From Polyangium mundeleinium (lineage in GTDB: Bacteria > Myxococcota_A > Polyangia > Polyangiales > Polyangiaceae): a stretch of DNA of 64,000 bases. The position numbers were made by a program, and so were the translations under genes. Location of the stretch: assembly GCF_028369105.1 (NCBI RefSeq), contig NZ_JAQNDO010000001.1, forward strand, positions 7,286,501 through 7,350,500, read 5' to 3'. Positions 16,844 through 26,200 of the stretch are shown in pieces; positions within the stretch are counted from its first letter, which is position 1, and every line of letters begins with the position of its first letter. The notes beneath the pieces are model-generated. The model had not been told where the DNA came from. It searched no databases and saw only the letters and a program-made list of their open reading frames with translations.

Positions 16844-17551
16844 TCAGCCCTGTGCCGAAGGGGCAGACATCACGGCTTCGTCCGCATCCTCGCCGGGCAC
16901 ATCCCCGCCCTTCTTGGCCGCAGTCTCCAGCACCGGGAAGATCACATCCTGCCGCTCGCGATCCCGCGGGAAGGCCGCTCGCACCATGCCCATCGCGCGG
17001 TCCACCGCGTCGTGGTGGGCGTCGCGCAGCGCAAGCTCCGTCTTGAAGGCGTCGCCGTACGCGGCGAGGGCCTCCTCGTGCGCGGCAAGGGCGGCCTCCA
17101 GGCCCGCGAGCGCGGCGCCGAGCTTGGGCAGCCATGTATTGCGATATCCCTCGATGCCGGCGACCTTGGCGTGCTCGATCCGGTCGAGCAGGTCTTGCAT
17201 CGGCTTGACCTGCGCCCTGCCCTTGGGCGTGACGATCGGGGTCGAGCCCTTCGGGAACACGGCGGCGCGGATCCTCCCGCGGCGCCCGCCGTCTTCGATT
17301 TCGGCGGCGCGGAGGGCGGAGCGGATGACGCGTTCCGCGCTGTATTCGGCGAAGCGCGCGGTAGCACGTGTCTTGACGATCGAGATGCGAAGGGCACGGC
17401 GCTTCTCGTGCTGATCGTCGAGCGCGTCGTTGATGGTCCGGATGTCGAGGGCGGTGGCGGTGGTCTCCGGGAATTGAGCGAGGCCGGTTTCGAGCTCGAC
17501 GCCATACTCGACACGGACGTCGGACGAGGCATTGCCACGATACTTGCGCAT
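16844..17551 (-). CDS. Hypothetical helical protein
   Basis: This 235-residue protein is of unrecognised family. Its C-terminal two-thirds is predicted to be mainly alpha-helical ('ALAGLEAALAAHEEALAAYG', 'MQDLLDRIEHAKVAGIEGY'), rich in Ala, Glu and Lys, and probably forms a coiled coil. The ATG at 17551 follows AGGGAGCC at good spacing; the frame upstream runs into repeats and is not coding. An 86-bp tandem repeat array lies directly upstream. A related array at 40.7 kb also precedes an unrelated gene in the same relative orientation. Confidence 0.75.
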   Translation of the reverse strand: MRKYRGNASSDVRVEYGVELETGLAQFPETTATALDIRTINDALDDQHEKRRALRISIVKTRATARFAEYSAERVIRSALRAAEIEDGGRRGRIRAAVFPKGSTPIVTPKGRAQVKPMQDLLDRIEHAKVAGIEGYRNTWLPKLGAALAGLEAALAAHEEALAAYGDAFKTELALRDAHHDAVDRAMGMVRAAFPRDRERQDVIFPVLETAAKKGGDVPGEDADEAVMSAPSAQG

Positions 17552-17658
17552 GAGGGGCTCCCTGGGCCGATGGCCCGGTGGTGGTGAGTGATCAACCTCG
17601 ACGCGAGCGATGCGACGTCGGGGTTGTCGTTGAACGTTTGTGGGAAACGGCCATTCAG

Positions 17659-17970
17659 GGGGAGCAGGTTTTGGGCGCTCGAGGGTCTCGGAATGGTGGG
17701 ACCGGGGCGGGAGAACGTGACGCGAGGGTGTTCGAACGGTCGAACGGGCGCGCGTCACCGTGACGTGTGGGGGTTGGGGCGTTTGGAGACGCGGAGGAGA
17801 TGGTGACGCGTGGGTGTTCGAAGGCTCGAACGGGCACGCGTCACCGTGACGTGTGGGGGATCGGGCGTTTGGAGACGCAGGGGAGACGGTGACGCGTGGG
17901 TGTTCGAAGGCTCGAACGGGCGCGCGTCACGGTGACGTGCGGGGGTTGGGGCGTTTGGAGACGCGAAGGC
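17659..17970 (-). repeat. 86-bp minisatellite array 1 with conserved flank
   Basis: An 86-bp unit is repeated about 2.8 times (GTGTTCGAA begins at 17728, 17814 and 17900). Each unit holds nested palindromes: GCGTCACCGTGACG-type and TTCGAA-type segments, plus GCGTTTGGAGACGC. Downstream, toward the 17551 gene, there is a conserved flank (minus strand GAGCGCCCAAAACCTGCTC near 17659-17685). The same unit and flank occur at 40.65-40.97 kb in inverted orientation. Confidence 0.85.
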
Positions 17971-17972
17971 GA

Positions 17973-20900
17973 CTATGGGGAGGGGGGCGGGTCCTCTGTG
18001 GGGAGGCGGTGTCGCTGCTGGATCCTGCGGATTTGCTGCGCTTCCGGCAGCCGGAGCCTCTCGGCGTCCGCATGCGCGAGCCGGAGGAGCCGGGCGGCTT
18101 CGTCGCGGTCGCCGGGAGCGTTGCGGGCGAGGAGGTTGTGGGCGATGTTCGCGCGGCAGACGAGCCGTTCGCGCACCTCGCCGAGCCGCTCGTAGACAGG
18201 AAGTTCTTCTTGTTGGCGGATGCGCAGGGCCTCGTCGAGCTCCCCCCGCGCCTGCAGGATGGCGGCGATTCTGCCGAGGGCGACCGCACGCTCGCGCACC
18301 TCGCCGAGCCGCTCAAAGACGGGGAGCACTTCTTGTTGGCGGATGCGCAAGGCCTCGTCGAACTCCCCCCGTGCCTTGAGGATGTCGGCGATTTGACCGA
18401 GCGTGACCGCGCACGAGCTTGCATCGTCGAGCCGCTCGAAGACGGGGAGCTGTTCTTGTTGGCGAATGCGCAGGGCCTCGTCGAGCTCCCCCCGCACCTC
18501 TAGGACGTCGGCGATTCGGCCGAGGGTAACCGCGCGCTCGCGCACATCGTCGAGCCGCTCGAAGACGGGGAGCACTTCTTGTCGGCGGATGCGCAGGGCC
18601 TCGTCGAGCTCCCCCCGCGCCTCCAGGATGTCGGCGCGGCAGCCTGCGGCGAGGGCGGCCTCCCTATCCGCACCGTGAGCTTTGTCGTGCGCCTCCTTCT
18701 GCTGCGCAGTCGTCAAAGCCCGATCCAGATCCCCAGCGCTTCGCGCTACGTTCGCTAGCGTCCAGAGTAGGTTGGAGCGCTCCCGAGCATCCTGCTGCTG
18801 CAGCCCCCGCTCGCAGAACTCCATCCACACGTGGAACGGGCCGTTCTGGATCGCAAACGACATCGCCCGCCCGACGACGCGACCAAACTCCTCCCCGTGC
18901 ACCCGCGGCAACCAAACCGCAAGCGCCCCCATCTCCCGCCCGACCTCCACCCACGCCTCGCCCTGCTTCTCTTCGGGCAACCGCTCCAAGAACCACTCCG
19001 TCATCCGCGCCGTCACCACCTCCTCATCCACCCGGCGCCGCATCCACTCCGCCAGGAGCGCATGCATCCTCCACGCACCATCCGCGCGCTCCTCCGCGGG
19101 CGCCCGAACGAGAAGCGAAAGCCTCACGGCCGCATCCACGAGCCGGCTGAAATCCACCGCTTCGAGCCCGGCCATCGCCGCCCCCAGGCTCCGCCCCACC
19201 CCCACCGACGGCGCATACCCGAGCGCGCGCAGCCCTGCGAGGAGCGGCTCCGCCCCCGCGCCAAGCTGCCGGCCGAGCAAGTCCATCGAGATCCCGAACG
19301 TGTGATGCAAGTTCGCCCGGCGTGAATCCCCTTGGAAAAACGCATACCCCGGATCACCCGGGTTCATATCGAGCCCACGCCGCCGCAGCTCTGCAAGGAA
19401 CGTATCCGCGTCGTACCCGCCGACGCGCAAGTACCCGGCCGCGAGATGCAAGGCGAGCGGCAACCCCCCGAGTTCCCGGACCAGGCGCCGACGTGCTTCA
19501 CGTTCGGCCTGCGTCCGCGCCAGCCCGAGTTCCGCTTCGAGCAGCGTGATCGCCGTCTTCTCGTCGAACGTATCGATGGGAATCGCCACCCAGCCGGGCG
19601 TGACGCCGAGCCCTTGATACCGCCCAGTCACGATCAAGGCGCATCCGCGCAGCTCGCGCGCGAAGAACACGGCCGCGTTCGCTGCATCTTGCCCATCGAC
19701 GTTCTCCAGATGCACGAGCGCCCGCGAGGCGCGCAGCGCTTGACGCACGCGCACTGCGAGGTCGTTCGGTGCGCCCATGAGACGCAGACGCTCGGCAAGG
19801 TCGCGGATCCACGAACCCGCGAGATCCCTCCCCGTCTTTTGCTCGTCCGGCGCGAGCGCGAGCCTGTACGTGCCGCCCGGAAAGTCTGCCGCGTAATCAC
19901 TCGCGAACTTGTCCGCCAGGTACGACTTGCCCACGCCGGGCATCCCTTGCACGGCGCAGACGGCTGCGACCTTGGGCTCCCCCGATGCGGGCAGAAGCGT
20001 CTCCGCGAGCTTCCTCAATTCATCGTCGCGACCAACGAAGATCCGCGGAGGAGGCGGAGGCACCGAGGACGACCGAGACGCGCCAGAAACCCGCCACCTC
20101 AGCCGGCCGCTGGGAGCCTCGCGATACAGGCCCCCGTTGTCGAACCAGAACCCGCTCTGCGCATCGGAAAACCCTCGCAGGCGCACGTCGTACCCCCGCG
20201 GCCGCCCTTCGTCGTCGAGCGTGATGTCGAAGAGGTGGCAAGCATTCTGCCACGTATTGCCGAGCTCCCCTTCGTACAGGCATCCCGCCGCAACCTGCCG
20301 CAAAGCCTCGCCCGGACCGATCCACGCCGCGAGCTCCTCGCGGTGCAGATGACCGCGCAGCAGGAGATCCACGTGCTCGGCGAGCAGCGAGCGGCACGCG
20401 TCCCCATCCCGCAGATCCGAAAGCGGATGATGCACGAGCGCGAGGCGAAAGCCGGGCAGCGACGAGCCTGTTTCTGTCGTCCCGAGCCGCGCGACCTGGT
20501 CCTCCGTGAGCAGGAGCCTGCTGCTGTCGGCGTCGTCGCCGCAGAGCCACGCCGAGTCGAGCCCGATCACGTGGACGTCGAAGGGCAGGTCACGGACCCG
20601 AACCGTCCCTCGGTAGCCGAGGCGGCCATGCGGCGAAGACCCCGGCAAGAGCGCGCTCCGGCCGAACGACGCAAGCCACGTCCGATACGCCGCCGTGCGT
20701 TCGAGGACCTTCTCCCGCTGCGCATCCTTGAGCCCGCGGGGCGTGTACTGGCCGAGCAACCACCGCGAGCGCTCGATGGGAGGGACATCCAGCAGCAACG
20801 GGCGGAGTTTCTTCCACCCCTGCGCGTTCACCTTCCGATTCACGTCGTGGTTCCCCGGCACCACGAAAAACCGCTCCTTGGGGACGTGGAGCCTCTCGAG

Positions 20901-21131
20901 CATCGCCTCGAATAACTCACCCGCCTGCTCGTACTCCTCGGCCTTGCCCCAATCCGCGACGTCGCCCGTGAAGCAAACGAGGTCCACCGCAACACCGTCC
21001 GCGACAAGCTCGTCGAGGTTCTTCGCCCACGCCTCCCCGAGCACACGCCGCCTGCGCCAAGCATCCTTCTCGCGGCTTCCGCGCGCGTGAAGGTCGGACA
21101 GATGCAGGATCCGGAGCTTGTGTTCCTTCAT
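17973..21131 (-). CDS. Metallophosphoesterase-STAND NTPase-TPR protein
   Basis: This 1052-residue three-part protein begins with a calcineurin-like metallophosphoesterase (about 6-330): DLH at 13-15, GDVAD at 56-60, GNHD at 93-96, His pair 'ALVHHPLSD' (234-235) and GHLH at 260-263, so the metal ligands look complete. An NB-ARC-type STAND NTPase follows: 'FVGRDDELRKLAE' at about 365, Walker A GMPGVGKS at 396-403, a weak Walker B 'RALVHLENVDG' and sensor 'CALIVTGRYQG'. The C-terminus (about 780-1030) is TPR-like with four near-identical 41-residue units ('GELDEALRIRQQE'). STAND proteins use repeat domains to sense a ligand and then switch on the N-terminal effector. Several act in antiphage defence, but no partner gene is adjacent. 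GAGGGTGAC precedes the ATG. Confidence 0.92.
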   Translation of the reverse strand: MKEHKLRILHLSDLHARGSREKDAWRRRRVLGEAWAKNLDELVADGVAVDLVCFTGDVADWGKAEEYEQAGELFEAMLERLHVPKERFFVVPGNHDVNRKVNAQGWKKLRPLLLDVPPIERSRWLLGQYTPRGLKDAQREKVLERTAAYRTWLASFGRSALLPGSSPHGRLGYRGTVRVRDLPFDVHVIGLDSAWLCGDDADSSRLLLTEDQVARLGTTETGSSLPGFRLALVHHPLSDLRDGDACRSLLAEHVDLLLRGHLHREELAAWIGPGEALRQVAAGCLYEGELGNTWQNACHLFDITLDDEGRPRGYDVRLRGFSDAQSGFWFDNGGLYREAPSGRLRWRVSGASRSSSVPPPPPRIFVGRDDELRKLAETLLPASGEPKVAAVCAVQGMPGVGKSYLADKFASDYAADFPGGTYRLALAPDEQKTGRDLAGSWIRDLAERLRLMGAPNDLAVRVRQALRASRALVHLENVDGQDAANAAVFFARELRGCALIVTGRYQGLGVTPGWVAIPIDTFDEKTAITLLEAELGLARTQAEREARRRLVRELGGLPLALHLAAGYLRVGGYDADTFLAELRRRGLDMNPGDPGYAFFQGDSRRANLHHTFGISMDLLGRQLGAGAEPLLAGLRALGYAPSVGVGRSLGAAMAGLEAVDFSRLVDAAVRLSLLVRAPAEERADGAWRMHALLAEWMRRRVDEEVVTARMTEWFLERLPEEKQGEAWVEVGREMGALAVWLPRVHGEEFGRVVGRAMSFAIQNGPFHVWMEFCERGLQQQDARERSNLLWTLANVARSAGDLDRALTTAQQKEAHDKAHGADREAALAAGCRADILEARGELDEALRIRRQEVLPVFERLDDVRERAVTLGRIADVLEVRGELDEALRIRQQEQLPVFERLDDASSCAVTLGQIADILKARGEFDEALRIRQQEVLPVFERLGEVRERAVALGRIAAILQARGELDEALRIRQQEELPVYERLGEVRERLVCRANIAHNLLARNAPGDRDEAARLLRLAHADAERLRLPEAQQIRRIQQRHRLPTEDPPPSP

Positions 21132-21295
21132 CGGCCGTCACCCTCGCGACGAACCCATGAGAACGCAGGGCGCGACGGCTGTCGAGGGCCGCGACGCCGT
21201 CCACATCGCGTCAGGACCTCCCCTCCCCCGCCGGACCCCTGCTCCACGCAAATCCTCGCGTCAAACCGCGGCCAGCGGTGTAGAGTCAGCCGGCA

Positions 21296-22204
21296 ATGCC
21301 CACGATCCACTACGCGCCCGATGGGATCTCCATCGACGCCCCGGAAGGACAGACGCTCCTCGCCGCCGCGCTCTCCGCCGGCGTCCCGCACATTCGCGCC
21401 TGCGGCGGCAATTCGCGCTGCTCGACGTGCCGCGTAGTCGTGCTCGAAGGCCTCGACAACGTCGACCCTCGGAATGAGCGCGAGCAGCCGCTCGCCGAAT
21501 GGTTCGGCCTGCCGCCGAGCGTCCGCATGGCTTGCCAGACGACCGTGCGCGGCCCCGTCCGCGTCCGCAGGCTCGCGCTCGATCAGGAAGACGTGCAGAT
21601 CATCAGCCGTCTACGCGCGGGAAAAGCCGCCGCGCTCGGCGCCAGGCTCCCCGTCGCGATCCTCGTCGCCGACATCCGCGGCTTCACGTCGTTCTCCGAA
21701 ACGCTCCAGCCCTACGACGTGATCTACGTGCTGAATCGTTATTTTGAGTCCATGGGGCGCGTCGTCGCGGCCGAGGGAGGCTTCATCAACAATTACATGG
21801 GCGATGGCCTGACCGCGCTCTTCGGCGCGGACGGGCAGCCGGAGGCGCCCTTGCGCGCGGTGCGGGCCGCCCTCGGCATGTTCGAGGCGGTGAAGCAGCT
21901 CGAACCTTACCTCGTGACGAGCCATGGCCGGGCCTTCGACATCGGCATTGGCATTCATCTCGACGAGGTCGTGGTGGGGCCCGCGGGCGCGAGTGACACG
22001 AAGCTCGTCGCCGCAATGGGCGGCGCCGTCGACTTCGCCTGCCGCGTCGAGGCCGCGAACGTGGAGGTCGGCAGCCGGCTCCTCGTCTCGGAGCCCGTCT
22101 ACCGCGCCGTGGCAGACAAGGTCTCGGTGGGACGGACGGCGCGCATCGCGGCCAAACGCGGCCCGGCGGAACACGAGCTCCACGAGATCACCGCCCTCCG
22201 CTGA
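21296..22204 (+). CDS. [2Fe-2S] ferredoxin-class III nucleotide cyclase fusion
   Basis: The 302-residue protein joins an N-terminal [2Fe-2S] ferredoxin domain (about 1-95) to a class III adenylate/guanylate cyclase domain (about 115-300). Cluster ligands are Cys36, Cys42, Cys45 ('IRACGGNSRCSTC') and Cys80 ('VRMACQTT'). The cyclase has both metal-binding Asp residues (Asp126 in 'VADIRGFTSFSE' and Asp170 in 'NNYMGDGLTALFG'). Residues that set ATP against GTP preference cannot be assigned by eye. A redox-controlled cyclic nucleotide synthase is the natural inference. It is divergent from the STAND gene across 164 bp and is followed by the ABC genes. Confidence 0.93.
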   Translation: MPTIHYAPDGISIDAPEGQTLLAAALSAGVPHIRACGGNSRCSTCRVVVLEGLDNVDPRNEREQPLAEWFGLPPSVRMACQTTVRGPVRVRRLALDQEDVQIISRLRAGKAAALGARLPVAILVADIRGFTSFSETLQPYDVIYVLNRYFESMGRVVAAEGGFINNYMGDGLTALFGADGQPEAPLRAVRAALGMFEAVKQLEPYLVTSHGRAFDIGIGIHLDEVVVGPAGASDTKLVAAMGGAVDFACRVEAANVEVGSRLLVSEPVYRAVADKVSVGRTARIAAKRGPAEHELHEITALR

Positions 22205-22367
22205 GAAGACGGAATCACCCGCCCTCTCCGTGCTCGACGCCCCTTTGCTCGGCGCCCGGAGCACCGTTGACCGCCGCGCGAGGAGCGTGGTACGCGAACA
22301 TGCGTAAATCCCGGTTCAATCGCCCCAGGACGGCGCGCTGTCCATGGGCTTTCTCGTGCAGGGACCC

Positions 22368-23255
22368 ATGCTCGCCATCCGCAACCTCAGCAAGACCTAC
22401 GAAAACGGCGTTCACGCGCTGAACGACGTCACCCTCGACATCCCGCGCGGCATGTTCGGTCTGCTCGGCCCGAACGGCGCCGGCAAATCGTCGCTGATGC
22501 GCACGCTCGCGACCTTGCAGGAGGCCGACAGCGGCACGGCCACCCTGGAAGGTGTCGACGGCAAGACCATCGACGTGCTGCGCGACAAGGACGCCGTGCG
22601 GCGCCAGCTCGGCTACTTGCCGCAGGATTTCGGGGTGTATCCCAAGGTGAGCGCGGAGGACCTGCTGGAGCATTTCGCCGTGCTCAAGGGGCTGACCGAG
22701 CGCAAGCAACGCCGCGAGGTCGTGGAGGGCCTGCTGCAGCAAGTGAACCTGTGGGACGTGCGCAAGCGCAAGCTCGGCACGTATTCGGGCGGCATGCGGC
22801 AGCGCTTCGGCGTCGCGCAGGCGCTCCTGGGCAATCCGCGCCTCGTGATCGTCGATGAGCCGACAGCCGGCCTCGATCCCGAGGAGCGCAATCGTTTCCT
22901 CAACCTGCTCGCCGAGATCGGCGAAAACGTCGCCGTGATCCTGTCCACGCACATCGTCGAGGACGTCACCGACCTGTGCCCGACCATGGCCATCATGAAC
23001 AAAGGCCAGGTGCTGCGGACCGGAAAGCCCAGCGATGCAATCGCCGCGCTCGAAAACCAGGTCTGGCGCAAGCAGGTCACGAAAGCTGCGCTCTCCGAAT
23101 ACGAGGCGCGCCATACCGTGCTGTCGACGCGGCTCGTCGCCGGCCGTCCGGTGATCCACGTGTTCAGCAGCGAGGACCCGGGCGACGGCTTCGAGCAGGT
23201 CGCGCCGAACCTCGAAGACGTGTACTTCCAGCTCCTGCGCGTGCAGGCCGCCTGA
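22368..23255 (+). CDS. ABC transporter ATP-binding protein
   Basis: The protein has 295 residues from the chosen start. A complete ABC ATPase is present: Walker A 'LLGPNGAGKSSLMR', Q-loop 'GYLPQDFGVYP', signature 'YSGGMRQRFGVAQ', Walker B 'LVIVDEPTAGLDPEER' and H-loop 'VILSTHIVEDV'. The C-terminal 70 residues form an extra domain seen in exporters of the Nod/CcmA type. The start at 22368 has AGGGA upstream and begins with the family N-terminus; an ATG at 22344 is possible. It is 12 bp upstream of its permease partner, so the two form an exporter operon. Confidence 0.95.
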   Translation: MLAIRNLSKTYENGVHALNDVTLDIPRGMFGLLGPNGAGKSSLMRTLATLQEADSGTATLEGVDGKTIDVLRDKDAVRRQLGYLPQDFGVYPKVSAEDLLEHFAVLKGLTERKQRREVVEGLLQQVNLWDVRKRKLGTYSGGMRQRFGVAQALLGNPRLVIVDEPTAGLDPEERNRFLNLLAEIGENVAVILSTHIVEDVTDLCPTMAIMNKGQVLRTGKPSDAIAALENQVWRKQVTKAALSEYEARHTVLSTRLVAGRPVIHVFSSEDPGDGFEQVAPNLEDVYFQLLRVQAA

Positions 23256-23267
23256 CGTAGCGCCGCC

Positions 23268-26200
23268 ATGATTCGTGAACTCTTTCGATTCGAGCTGCGC
23301 GAGCAGCTTCGCTCTCCACTGCTCTGGCTGATCGCCTCCTTGTTCGGATTGCTGGCCTTCGGGGCGGCTGCCAGCGAGGCGGTTCAGATGGGCGGGAGCA
23401 TCGGCAACGTTTTCCGGAATGCGCCGACGGTCCTCGCCAGGTGGCTCACGCTCTTCACGCTGTTCGGGATGCTGGTCATCACGATCTTCATCTCCAGCGC
23501 TCTTTTGCGCGACTTCGAGCAGGGCACCGCGGAGCTGTTTTTCGCGAGCCCGATCCGCAAACGTGATTATCTGCTCGGCCGGCTCGGCGCGGCGCTCACG
23601 GCGAGCCTGTTCGTGTACCTCGTGATTGGCCTGGGCCTGTTCGTCGCCCAGTTCATGCCGTGGATCGATCCGGCGCGCCTCGGGCCGGTCTCGCTCGAGC
23701 CCTACCTGTGGTCGTTCGTGGTGTTCGTGATCCCGAACGTGCTCTTCACAGGCGCGCTGCTTTCGCTGATGGCGGTCGTGACACGCAGCATTCTGTGGGT
23801 CTACATCGGCGTGATCGCGTTCTTCGTCCTGTACGGCGTGAGCGCGGCGCTGCTGCGCGACATCGACAATGTCTGGATCGCGACGCTGATGGATCCGCTC
23901 GGCCTGCGTGCCCTCGAGCGCACCATCCGCTACTGGTCGGCCGAGGAGCGCAACACCGGCCTGCCGGCGATCAGCGGGTACCTCCTCGGCAACCGCGTGC
24001 TCTGGACCTCCATTGCCACGGCGCTGTTCGCGGCGACCTTCGCGCTGTTCAAGACCGAACGCAGCGGCACCGGCCGCCGGCGCTGGGGCCGGACGGCGAA
24101 GGCGGAGGCGCTCGCCCCGGCGGCGCACGCGGCCCGAAAAGCGGCCGGGACGGCGGTGCAAAGGCCCGAGCCCCTCTTCACGACCCACACGGTGTGGCGG
24201 CAGTTCCTGCGTCAACTGCGCTTCGACACCGTGGGCGTGTTCCGCGGCGTGCCCTTCCTGGTGATGCTCTCGTTCGGCATCGCCAACTTCATCCCGACCG
24301 CGCTCTTGCGCCAAACCTTGTATGACACGCGCATCTATCCGGTGACCTCGCAGATGCTGTCCGCCCTGCAGGGCAGCTACAGCTTCCTGCTGGTGATCAT
24401 CGTGCTGTTCTACGCCGGCGAGCTCGTGTGGAAGGAGCGCGGCGCGAAGATGCACGAGGTCACCGACGCGATGCCGGTGCCGAACTGGGTGCCGCTCCTC
24501 GCGAAGTTCGGGGCGCTCTTGGCGGTGATCGCCACGTTCCAGGGGATCGGCGCGATCACGGCGATGCTCATCCAGCTCGCCAAGGGGTATACCCGGCTCG
24601 AACCGCTCTTGTACCTGAAGACGCTGACGCTGGACTCCAGCGTGTATGTGCTGATGGGCGGCCTGGCATTGACCCTGCAGGTGTTCAGCAACAACAAGTT
24701 CGTCGGCTATGCGCTGCTGATCCTGGTGCTCGCCCTGCAGACCGCGCTCGGGCTGATGGACTTCACCCATCATCTCTACAACTTCGGGAGCTGGCCGATC
24801 GCGCCGTATTCGGACATGAACGGCTATGGCCACTTCTTGTCGGCGCAGCTTTGGTTCCAGGGGTACTGGGGCCTGCTCCTGGTTTCGCTGCTGCTCTTGT
24901 CGGTGGCATTCTGGGTGCGCGGCAGCGTCAACAGCCGGCGCGAGCGCTTCGTGGTGGCGCGGCAGCGGCTGCGCGGTCGGCTGGGCGTGGCCTTCGGGCT
25001 CGGCCTGCTTTCGTTCGCGTCCGTGGGCGGCTTCTTGTTCTGGAACACGAACATCCGCAACGACTACCGCTCGCCGGAGCAGAACCTCGACCTGGCGGCG
25101 CGTTACGAGAACGAATACGGCCGCTACAAGAATCTGCCGCAGCCGAAGATCCGGGCTTCGTCCACGGAGATCGACCTGCGTCCGGAGACGCAGGTCCTGC
25201 GCATCGACGGGGTTTACCGCGTGCACAACCCCCACGCCTCGACGATCGAGGAGGTGCACATCAACCTCACCAACGACAAGGCGCTCGTCTCGATCGACTT
25301 CGGCGGCGCCGAGCTCGTGAAACACGATGCCCCGCTGGGCTACCGCATCTATCGTCTCGCGCGCCCGATGCAGCCGGGCGAGGAGCGCGAGGTGCGCTTC
25401 CGCCTCGACTACCACGCGAATGGCATCACGAACGAGCTGCAACAGACGCAGATCGTCGAGAACGGGAGCTTCTTCAACAACCGCATGTTCCCGCAGCTCG
25501 GCTACGACGAGCGCGTGCAGCTCGACGATCGGAACGACCGCCGCAAGCGCGGGCTCGGGGAGCCCACCCGCATGCCGAAGCTGGAAGACGAGGCGGCGCG
25601 CGCGAGCACCTATGTCGACGACGATGCCGATTGGCTCGACTTCAAGACCACCATCTGCACCGCGCCGGATCAGACCGCGCTCGCGCCGGGCTACCTGAAG
25701 GAGGAGTTCCAGCGTGATGGCCGTCGCTGCTTCAGCTACGCCATGGACCGGCCGATGCTGAACTTCTACGCCTTCCTGTCGGCGCGCTGGCAGGTGAAGA
25801 AGGGGTTTTACAAGGAAGGCACGCCCGCGCAGATCCCGATCGAGATCTATTACGACCCCAAACATCCGTACAACGTCGATCGCATGATCGAAGCGGTGCA
25901 GAAGTCGCTTTCGTATTACGAGGCGAACTTCACGCCGTACCAGCACCGCCAGGTGCGGATCATCGAGTTTCCGGGGTACGCGAGCTTCGCCCAGAGCTTC
26001 GCCAACACCATCCCCTATTCGGAGTCGATCGGCTTCATCGCCGACCTGCGCGACGAGAGCGCCGTCGATTACGTGTATTACGTGACCGCGCACGAGATCG
26101 CGCACCAGTGGTGGGCGCACCAGGTGATCGGCGCCAACGTGCAGGGGGCGACCGTGCTGTCGGAGTCGCTCTCCCAGTACTCGGCGTTGATGGTGATGGA

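Noticed and set aside
17716-17970. CRISPR array
   Set aside because: The 86-bp units are directly adjacent with no unique spacers, and no cas gene is present.
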